Source: Heliopora coerulea
Taxonomy: Eukaryota > Cnidaria > Anthozoa > Scleralcyonacea > Helioporidae
Length of the DNA stretch: 64,000 nucleotides
Assembly: GCA_030142905.1 (NCBI GenBank)
Contig: JASJOG010000016.1
Location: 809,001-873,000, forward strand
Direction: 5' to 3'
This document shows, in pieces, positions 21,051 to 29,439 of this stretch. The notes under the pieces are model-generated. The model was not told the origin of the DNA. It searched no databases and saw only the letters and a list, made by a program, of their open reading frames with translations. A program made the translations under genes and the position numbers. Each line of letters starts with the position of its first letter. Position 1 is the first letter of the stretch.

Positions 21051-21275
21051 AGAAAATGGAAATGGCTCTATTTAACAAATCTTCGGTAATTGAGGGATAA
21101 AAATCTACGATGTCGCGTGAAATGAACGTATGATTGTTTTTGTTAGGGATTCTTTTCATTTCACCCGACATTTAGATATTTAGTTAGCAGCTAAAGAGCT
21201 TCAATAAAAGCGAAAACGCTTGTGCGAAATGAGTGGTTAACTTATTTATAGTCTCCGTCGTTAGCACAATATACA

Positions 21276-21278
<3 letters not shown>

Positions 21279-21318
<40 letters not shown>
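21279..21318. repeat. (TA)n microsatellite
   Basis: Pure TA run. Confidence 0.9.
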
Positions 21319-21322
<4 letters not shown>

Positions 21323-21421
21323 ACTATTAGTATAAGATTAACCACTTGGGTGAGAGGATATAAGGATAATACTTCTTCCAAGAGAATCGAACACATGCCG
21401 GGTAAATAGAGAAAAACTCTA

Positions 21422-21498
21422 CTTGACCGCGGTTGGGATTCGAACCCGCGACCTTCGGTTTACTAGTCCGACGTTCTACGAACTGAGCTACAAGGCCA
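21422..21498 (-). mobile_element. tRNA-derived SINE head, family 2, well preserved
   Basis: The minus strand reads like a tRNA: A box TAGCTCAGTTCGTAGAAC, an anticodon stem TCGGA/ACCGA paired except for one position around loop CTAGTAA (anticodon-like AGT), and a consensus B box GGTTCGAATCC. The acceptor stem is only partly paired. A functional tRNA is possible but less likely, because the same block with the same flank occurs at 20749. Confidence 0.68.
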
Positions 21499-21568
21499 AG
21501 CCGGGAGGAGGCCATGACTCATCCTGTAGAGCGCTCAATATGAACCAAAAGGCCATAGAGCGATATCT

Positions 21569-21616
21569 AACTACAGACGGAACCGTTTCGGCCTATTGGG
21601 CCTCATCAGTGTAGTG
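21569..21616 (-). ncRNA. Hammerhead ribozyme motif, copy A
   Basis: On the minus strand the order is stem I strand ACTACA, core CTGATGA (21603-21609), stem II GGCC-CAATA-GGCC, core GAAA (21586-21589), stem III CGG-TT-CCG closed by an A-U pair, then C and stem I return TGTAGT. All invariant hammerhead positions are present, including the A-U pair and C before the predicted cleavage between 21576 and 21575. The open helix is stem I, so it is type I. Such motifs occur in retrozymes and Penelope-like elements of metazoans. Confidence 0.85.
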
Positions 21617-21780
21617 CTGATGAGCAGGATATATATATATAATAATGATAAATTCTTTATTTATACTGTTAAAAAAATCCCATCAGCATAAAAGCTGGTA
21701 TTAACAGGAGAACAGTGCTAATAAAACATAAATTAACTAAATTGAATAAATAACCTAAATTAATATATATATATATATAT

Positions 21781-21828
21781 AACTACAGACGGAACCGTTT
21801 CGGCCTACTGGGCCTCATCAGTGTAGTG
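21781..21828 (-). ncRNA. Hammerhead ribozyme motif, copy B
   Basis: Same structure as copy A with one difference in the stem II loop (CAGTA for CAATA). Core CTGATGA is at 21815-21821. The predicted cleavage site is 212 nt from that of copy A. The shared block extends a little beyond the ribozyme on the 5' side (CCTGCTCRTCAGC). A short TA run adjoins it at 21769-21780. Confidence 0.85.
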
Positions 21829-22098
21829 CTGACGAGCAGGATGGAGAAGCCTACATTATATAGGCAACTCAAATATTCCACATTTGTGGTACATCTAAGC
21901 CATGCCAGAGTGCTCTAACTAGAGACTAGTGAGCGTGCACAAATTAGTACATCCTTCAATTTATTTAAAAAGTGTTTATTTAAAAAGTGTTTCTACCAGT
22001 AACGGTATTGAGCGCTCTATATTTTCATTCCAACGCTGTAACCTTCGTGGTACTCATCATTGGTGTATATATATATACACCAATGTACTCAAAATATA

Positions 22099-22215
22099 TA
22101 GACAAAATTTTTTGCTGTCGCTACTCTGAGTTTCACGCGCTCAGGCGATCATCAGACGATCATGATCACCTGAGCGCGTGAAACTCAGAGTAGCGACAGC
22201 AAAAAATTTTGTCTA
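22099..22215. repeat. Near-perfect 54-bp-arm palindrome
   Basis: Arms 22099-22152 and 22162-22215 are reverse complements with one mismatch and a 9-nt loop. The arms contain TTTTTTGCTGTCGCTACTCT and GAGTTTCACGCGCTCAGG. There is no coding frame. It lies between two inverted copies of the GAGCGCTC repeat. Confidence 0.92.
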
Positions 22216-22437
22216 TTTTACTTCTTTATTCGCTCTGCTGGTATGGTATTGAGCGCTCTTCATTTTCAAACTAACACTGCAACCTTCCTGGTCCTCATCT
22301 TTGGTTTATATATATATATATATGTATAAGTAAATTTCATCTTACTGAGTGTAGATGTTTGGGGAACTCAGAAATTTTCTGAGATAAGGCTTGAGAACAA
22401 ATTTTTCATCATATATATATATATACACATACACATA

Positions 22438-22446
<9 letters not shown>

Positions 22447-22532
<86 letters not shown>
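22447..22532. repeat. (CA)n-(TA)n-(TG)n palindromic microsatellite
   Basis: A CA run passes through ATATATAT into a TG run, so the tract is self-complementary. Frames across it are repeat translations. Confidence 0.93.
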
Positions 22533-22534
<2 letters not shown>

Positions 22535-22539
22535 ATGAA

Positions 22540-22930
22540 TTAAATAAACATACATGAATTAAATAAACAACTACATTAAAAAATTCTTAAATCAAAGGTG
22601 AGACCAATTATGACTTTTTAAACACTTTTTAAATAAATTGAAGGATGTACTATTGCTTAATTCACTTGGAAGAGTATTCCATAACTTAGCTACATCGTAA
22701 CGAAAACTGTTTTCAAATAATCAGTTTTGGGTTTTGGTAATGATAAATTGACATCATGATTTCTCAAATTATAAGAGTGCACTTGATGTCCTGGAACAAA
22801 TAATTCTGATAAATAACTCGGAGTTAGGTTGTTTAAGCTTCTATAAACTCAATATCCTTTATTTATCAATCGTCTTGTAGCAAGGTCGTGCCAACCAAGA
22901 CTTTTCAAGATATTATGTGAACGCACATTG
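22540..22930 (-). pseudogene. LINE C-terminal fragment (CR1/L2 type)
   Basis: Minus-strand frames give GWHDLATRRLINKGY, LTPSYLSELFVPGHQVHSYNLRNHDVNLSLPKPKTDYLKT and then a degenerate WNSLP-like block. This is the conserved C-terminus of cnidarian CR1/L2-group LINE Pol. Stops and one frameshift are present. RT proper is absent. Confidence 0.75.
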
Positions 22931-22989
22931 TAATGTACGTTAACAGAGAGGGAGAGAGAGAGAAAGAGGGATTGAGGGAGCCAGGGCCA

Positions 22990-23285
22990 GAGGGATCAGG
23001 GATTGAGGGGGGTAAAATGCCTTTATTTATACTGGATAACCCTATCACCGACATAAGCTGTTCTCGCGAGAGGTCCACCTCTCATGGGTTTAGTGTTACT
23101 TCAGGAGGAAACCGGAGTACCCGGAGAAAACCTGCGATGCCTGTTAGAGACAAACTGGACAACAATCTTCTCGCGTGTGACCAAGGTAATTTGTATCAGA
23201 TAACCGCACGGAGCCGGAATCGAACAATAGTTACAGTGGTGATGAGCTCGTGCACTACCACTGTGCCACCAACACCTCACTGAAG
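22990..23285 (-). mobile_element. tRNA-derived SINE, family 3
   Basis: The minus strand starts with a head GGTGGCACAGTGGTAGTGC...TTCGATTCCGGC (A and B boxes). It continues into a body with TTCTCCGGGTACTCCGGTTTCC and ends GTTATCCAGTATAAATAAA. The copy at 44850-45120 on the plus strand shares the body and the end. Confidence 0.75.
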
Positions 23286-23441
23286 ATCAACGGTTGAAAA
23301 GAGGTACATACAAATAGGAATGATCACATCTGGCAAAGTAAAATATTATAATTCTTAGGATATTCCTGCGCCAGTATATGTGTATAAATTAAACTTGACC
23401 AGTAAATTTAACTTCAAATCTATTTTTTTATTTTTCCATAG

Positions 23442-23513
23442 AAATATCCGGCACAATTTAATTAGTACCATCCCCGATAATTTATTTTCCAGGACAGGAA
23501 AACTTAAAGAACT
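23442..23513 (+). CDS. Leucine-rich repeat exon 4 (72 nt)
   Basis: Acceptor TTTTTCCATAG, donor GTAAGT, 72 nt, phase 2-2. The repeat begins NIRHNLISTIPDNLF and ends KLKEL. It lies just upstream of the intronic insertion YR-2. Confidence 0.82.
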
Positions 23514-23549
23514 GTAAGTGTATGAGCTACGTTAGGCACGAAACGTTAT

Positions 23550-25132
23550 CCCCTGGGCGAAGGTACTAATCTCGACGTGCGTGGAGTCCTGTTACACGCG
23601 TGGTGACTAGGGAGAAAAATTTTCTCTTTGTGTATCTATCTTTCTATCTATAAATATATCCTTATATCCATGGATTCCGAGCACTCAAAAATACCGTGTG
23701 GAAACTCAAGGACTGGTATGTTGTTGACCAAACCATACTTGGGTACCGTATTGATTGAAATCGATTTGGTCTCGTTCTTTTTTTCCTTGTATGAATCTCT
23801 CCCAAGTTGTTTACATTATTTGAACACTGAAGCCAGTAAATGATTTAAGATCGGCAAAGGAAATGGCTTTCTTGGTGCCTGCGGCTGGTTTCGCTTTTGA
23901 GGGCCACCTCAGTAACTAGACAATTTATGACTTGAAAGAGCAGTTCTCGAAGTGAGCTCTTTAGAATACGCATTTGCCAACTGTTCACTTTTTGTAGCAA
24001 CGCTCTGTCCTGGTTCTTTCTGATTTATACGAACAAAAGACGTAAGGAAACTCGCTTGCTGTCAGGACATTTGCTAAGCGACTAAGTGTATTAAAACGAC
24101 ATTCTTCGCTGAAGTTGAATAGATGTCGATTTGTATAAATCTTGGGATTTTTCACGATCTAGTAACCACTTACCTAAGCTACACAATCACAGGTACCTCT
24201 GAATCGAGTAGCTTTGAAATACAAGTTCTGCGACCGGAATTGTTTTGAGCAGCTTTCAAAAGTAGCTTCCCGACTTCATTCTTCCCTAAGGGAGACTTCT
24301 TGAACCAAATATTATCGCCTGGATTTTGCTGATGTTTATTGGTAAAGTAGAATGAAGATTCTGGTTCATTCATCTCTGTAGGATGATTCGATTTTTGCTG
24401 AGCAATAAAAATGCAGAACTCTTTCATGTTTTCTTTGTTTATTTCTTCCGTTTCGTAATTCGTTCATCTTCATCAACAAAGTGTTGTACCGTCGGATGAA
24501 TACTTAGCATAAATCTTTTTCACAGCACTTCTAAGAGACATTTTAACCAACTTTGAGATAATATAGAATTTATCAGTTTTTTTAAGACAAAAAATATCAA
24601 AAAAAAAATTTCGCTCATTAGCTGTCCGTGATGCTGATATCCGACCGGTAACCTTTGAGAATGATGCAATTTTAAGACGGAAAGCCTGGCTATCTGATAA
24701 AAAATCTTTCTTTAAAGCAAAATTAGTCAATTGTTTGATTGGAAAATGACTCGAAATATCTCAAGATCTAAAAATTAATGCAGGGTCTTGCTATGAACAT
24801 CCATTGATAAGCAGTAGAAATGTCAGAATGGGTCTCTCATAATATATTAAACCGTTAAAGGTTATTCTCACCAAACGTTTTGTTTTAATAAAACAGAATA
24901 GAAATTTTAAACATAAATATGACGATCAGCAGTTTGAATGTAAAATGATTTCCAGTTTGGGTTGTTAATATTTTGGGCCAAATATTGTGTTTTTTTATTG
25001 CATTACCTCTTCCAGTTATAGTAAGGACGACTTGTCTTTTTGACAACTTTGAAAAATTATCAATGTTACTTGGATTCTCCAGAGATGTATTGGAAGGGTG
25101 GGCGAGGGTTTGTTGCGTACACGTATTTCTAG
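23550..25132 (-). mobile_element. Crypton-like element, copy YR-2 (internally deleted, 1583 bp)
   Basis: Flanked by TTAT at 23546-23549 and 25133-25136. Both ends match YR-3 (left CCCCT...ACTAATC, right TTTCTAG). The coding centre is reduced: the minus frame 24179-24427 joins the N-terminal text CIFIAQQKSN directly to PTEMNEPESSFYF. Everything between, including the middle of the recombinase, is gone. It keeps SPLGKNEVGKLLL and NNSGRRTCISKLLDSEVP. It is a non-autonomous derivative sitting in an LRR-gene intron. Confidence 0.8.
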
Positions 25133-25692
25133 TTATATGGATATTCCCTGAAACAATAAACAATCTTTCTATTTTCATTGATGTAAAAATTCATTTTCTT
25201 CAAGAAAGGCGAGAAAAGAAACACAGATAAATCGAATGAATAATGAATTACGCGACGGCGTGGTCAACCTATACCCCGGAAAATTTCCCGGTGGACCCCA
25301 ATGATTTGTAGGCTGAAGTAAGCTTTAGGTCGGGTGCAAAATTAGCATAAGCGTGAAGTTTTATGTAGAGATGTGAAATTTAAAACTCCTATTGGCGCTA
25401 TAGGTGTTTACTTTATGTTTTGTCGTCAATGCATATCGTTATCATAGATACATGTCATGATCTTACTTGATTAATTTTTATTTAAATGAATTTAAGGTTT
25501 CCGCATGTACATGCACAATTCCCATTGTATATTTTATTAGCAATAGTCTCCTTATCCTACCTTACATCCCCTACTAAAAGTAATCTCTTAGCATATCATT
25601 TCTCAGCCCTATTTGAAAGCCACGACGCCACTCACTGCATAGAATGACCTTCTGATTAATCAACTTGTTCGTTATTCAAATTCTTCGTCTAG
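25133..25692. other. Intron between YR-2 and LRR exon 5
   Basis: No feature seen. Confidence 0.5.
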
Positions 25693-25764
25693 AGATGTTC
25701 TAAGGAACCGGATAGACATGTTGCCTACAGAAATATTTGAGGATCTTACCAATCTCGGGCATTT
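25693..25764 (+). CDS. Leucine-rich repeat exon 5 (72 nt)
   Basis: Acceptor TCGTCTAG, donor GTAAGT, 72 nt, phase 2-2. The repeat begins DVLRNRIDMLPTEIF and ends NLGHL. It is the last clear LRR exon I can find in the upstream group. Confidence 0.82.
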
Positions 25765-26639
25765 GTAAGTTTAATCTAATGAGTGTTTCGAAATAAGTAA
25801 TAGAATTTGCACATTCAACTTAGACAGTTCCACTCGTATACTGGTAATAGTTGTGACATCCAAATAATATTACACCCTAAAGCAATCATGCTAATTACTC
25901 TCATAATCATATTTTGTAAATACCTGATCCATAAATATAACCAAATATTTATCATAGCAAAACATGAAAAAAACACAAAAAAACAGAATGGAAAAATTAT
26001 AACTTATATTATGTTTCCTCGTGGTATTCCCTCTTGCATACTTCAGAAACAAGTAGAAACGAAATAAAGTTATGGACAATAGGTTCCAGTTGCAATATGC
26101 CACCATATTTACCAAGTATTGACCTCAAATTGTAATTTGCATGAGGCATTGCAATATCTTATTTAACAAACTAACCGTACAATTCTATTCAACTCTTCAA
26201 ACATTTCTCTTCCGGAACCATTTTGAATCAAGTTTCGTTCAACCTGTAGGAAAGCCAGTGGTTTTGGCGATTGTTTTCGGGCTAAAAGAATACGTCAAGA
26301 AGTTACTTGTTTATCTCCTGATGGAAGGTCTTACAAACCAGGTAGAATAAACGCTGAAATAGTTAATTTGCAAATATTATTACAAAATGTTATTATCATA
26401 ATTATAATACCATAAAAGACATGTACATTTGCGCAAATATGTTGATTGATAAGTTAAAAGTTTAGTTAACATAACATAAAACAAAATAGGAAAATAAAAA
26501 TAGTGCTTTATTTCCTCCAGTATCGAAGGTCACCTTACAAGCTCTAGGTAAAGCGAATATTAAGCTATTTCCCGAAATCTGCAATTATAACTTACCTTAC
26601 TCCCGTTTAAAAAATTTGAGTACACGTGTAAACTATTCA
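25765..26639. other. Intronic or intergenic AT-rich stretch
   Basis: Chance frames only. A 27-nt segment at about 26520-26546 has AG and GT neighbours but no support as an exon. Confidence 0.45.
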
Positions 26640-26860
26640 GTAATTTAAATATTTTGCGAGAATTTGTTGGCATACAATTCTAATAAATATCACAACATTT
26701 TTATGTATTTCTTTAATTTCAACAACATGTTTCGGAGGTATTTCTTCCTTCGTCAGGTTAAATAAGATGTTAATTATGATGTCGCAGTCATGTATGTGTG
26801 ATGGTGTGGTTGTGTGCTCAAACATTTTCGCCTCAGCATTTTAAACTGCTACGAAGAAGT
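26640..26860 (-). repeat. Penelope-type terminal repeat, inverted relative to the adjoining element
   Basis: The minus frame reads ILFNLTKEEIPPKHVVEIKEIHKNV. A reverse-complement copy lies at 37085-37260. It precedes a plus-oriented Penelope coding fragment, the same arrangement as in the element at 42605-44383. Confidence 0.6.
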
Positions 26861-27945
26861 AGTAAAGCTTTTCCACAACCTAAACACTCATCATACAAAT
26901 ACCACTTTCACAAAGGAAACAGAAAAAATAGACAAGCTTGCATTTCTAGACGTTTTAATCTCCAAAACTAAACGTTCTACCTGCATGATGACTGTTTTCC
27001 ACAAGAAGACATACACTGTATTGTTAATGAATTTTCTACGTTTTACTCCATTCTCATACAAAATTGGACTCGTCAAAACACTCATTGATAGAACTTTCCG
27101 AATAAACACCACCACTAAAGGTTTAAACGCCGACGTTCGAGAAGTGGTGGCAACCTTGATTTCTTGGTGGCAATGCAATTTCCCAAGTTTCCCCATCAAC
27201 AAAATTAAAAATATGTATCTCGATAAGACAAATCAAGACCAAACCAGCCAGAATAACTCGTCACAAATTCCTAAAAACGCATCAACAAAATACTACAAGC
27301 TTCCATACGTTAGTAACTATTCCACTATAACCGAAAAGAAGATACTACAGATAATTAAACATTACTACATAAACATTGATGTTAAATTGATATTCATTAC
27401 ATGTAAGATTGATAACCTTTTTATTAAGAAAGACAGGATTCAACCTTTATTGAAGTCTTGCGTAATCCAGTAGCGTACCGTCCTAAAATGTCGCTAGGGG
27501 CGCTAGCAAAAATAGCCAACCTATTCCCAGTACAATAATTGATTAAAAATCTGAACATTACATTATGCACCCTTTTGACCCTAATTTCCTTAAGTTTAAT
27601 AACCTCATCAAAAATTCGTAACGTTTAATAAACGCTGCGGTGCTTATTTGATTAAATACTGTAATTCGGATTTCGGATTATTTGCCATTTTTTTTTGTTT
27701 TAATAAGAGTAAAATTTGCCACCCCCATGGAAGTGCCACCCGGAGCTCTGAGCCCCCGCGCTTCCGCACCCCCTCACCCCCTTCCATCCGGACGCCACTG
27801 GCGTAATCTGCCGTTTTACATGTGCGAGATGTAATTCCCGTTATAATGGAGAAACACACAGACATCTCCAAACACCGGGCCACAAACCTCAATTGTTTCG
27901 TACATATATCGTTTCTCAGGCCATAATTGCCATACGCTGTTACCA
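26861..27945 (+). pseudogene. Penelope-like element Pol remnant (RT end and GIY-YIG), split by a MITE
   Basis: 26861-27467 encodes the end of Penelope RT: KLAFLDVLISKTKRST, a YRKPT-like stretch FHKKTYT, SYKIGLVKTLIDRTF and the linker PLLKSCVI. After the MITE (27468-27800) the same frame continues at 27809 with FTCARCNSRYNGETHRHLQT, the start of the GIY-YIG endonuclease (N replaces I in the YIG box). The N-terminal RT motifs are absent. Penelope elements pair RT with this endonuclease to prime insertion. Confidence 0.8.
27468..27800. mobile_element. hAT-type non-autonomous element (333 bp)
   Basis: The ends CAGTAGCGTACCG and CGGACGCCACTG are imperfect inverted repeats, and an exact 8-bp duplication GCGTAATC lies at 27460-27467 and 27801-27808. 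Eight-base duplications and CAG..CTG termini are typical of hAT. It contains no transposase. Removing it rejoins the Penelope frame. Confidence 0.88.
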
Positions 27946-27948
27946 TCT

Positions 27949-29370
27949 TTGATGGGCTTCAAGAACTTATCAGTGAACAACAAACTTCCGAAAGGAAAAT
28001 GGACATCGCCAGGCAGCGATTGCAAACAATTCGACAACAATGAAATCTCAATCCGCTGGTATTCACGGAGCGACGAGAACCCTGAAGGGAAAAGGAGCTG
28101 CCGAAATGCAAGGCACACAAGAACTTTTAGCAAACAAGAAGAAAGCGAATCATTATTCAATGTTAATACTCCTGAACACGATAATCTGCATACAGTTATA
28201 GGAGAAGCCAGTCCTGCTGGGATGACAAGCAGTGAAACCTCCCTGGAGGAACATAAAAGATTAATGGACGAGTTCAAAAGAACAATGGACGACTTCAAGG
28301 AGACAATTAGCATTAAAGTCGAAGTTCTTCAATCTCATAAACAACACGGTAATGAACGATAAAATTAATCACGTCGAGACCGAAATTAAAGGTCTCAAAC
28401 GTAAAGGGATTTGCACATCTTCAATAAATGTTACTCGAGAGATAAGGAAAGAGGATGATTGGCTCAGGTCTGAAAACGAATCATGGAAACAAAGAAATAA
28501 TAACTTCACCTACATAGCCTCGGACTTAATTACAGAATTAACGATTTAGAAAACGAAAAGAAAAACCTGATGACCGCTATAAAGCTGACTGAAGCCAAAC
28601 ACAGTACAATTGACAGCGACATCAATCATGACAAAGGAAACCAAATAATATGAACAAAGATAAAGTGGAAGACCAAAAACATCGCTAATGACAGAAATGA
28701 AGCAACGACCAATAATAAATTTGATGTTCTTACCATTGAAGGTAACGATGAAGATGTCGAAAACGATGAACTTGAAGTTATGAAGTTGAATGAAGTTAAT
28801 TTCCTCTAAGCCGGACAGTAAAAACAAGACATATAGTCCTCTTGACCAAAACCGTTCAGCAAAGCCAATTAACAAAACACCTGACAAGCCGAAAGGAGAA
28901 AGTAATGAGAAATACACTCAATGGCTAAGACATCAACTAAGCATAAGTATTGTAGGCAATTCAACGATTCGATCAATCAATCCATCTTTAATGAAGAAGA
29001 AGCTCAAGCAAGATATTTCAGTTGAGAATTTCCTCAGTGTATGTCTTGACGACATAGAACACTACATAAAACCGGCATAGAAGTCGAAACCAGACTGTTT
29101 TATAATACATGCCGGAACAAACGAATTAATACAGCAATCCCCAAGAAGTACCTCTTGGAAGATTTGTGCCCTCGGAGACCAGGTTAGTAAGAACTATCCA
29201 AGAACAAAGCTTGTAATTTTTCATTTGATAACTCGCACTGATTAAGATAATATCTTGCATGAAAATGTAAGACATTATAACTTAAATGTATTTGGAGTTC
29301 ATTTAACCTGACAAGGAACAGCTAATATGGCTAATAACTTTAGTACTTACGTTGAGAACTTAAAATGAAC
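27949..29370 (+). pseudogene. CR1/L2 LINE ORF1 with coiled coil and SGNH esterase-like domain
   Basis: The first frame (27949-28362) has an IRWYSRSDENPEG segment and then a coiled-coil-prone stretch (HKRLMDEFKRTMDDFKETI) that continues in 28352-28549. After frameshifts, 28920-29370 reads ISIVGNSTIRSINPSLM, FIIHAGTNEL and LVIFHLITRTD. These are the block I and GTNEL features of the SGNH-hydrolase-like domain found in ORF1 of CR1-type LINEs. Several stops break it. It lies directly upstream of ORF2. Confidence 0.7.
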
Positions 29371-29439
29371 TTTTCGACGACCTAACAGTCCTAGTATACG
29401 CATCTCCTATAATGGGAAAGAAACATCGTCATCATATAT

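Noticed and set aside
22342..22536. His-Thr and Ile-Tyr repeat frame
   Set aside because: Reading through CA, TA and TG dinucleotide runs.
26520..26546. Tiny AG-GT bounded segment in an intron
   Set aside because: 27 nt with no domain and weak acceptor; chance splice-like borders are expected in AT-rich DNA.
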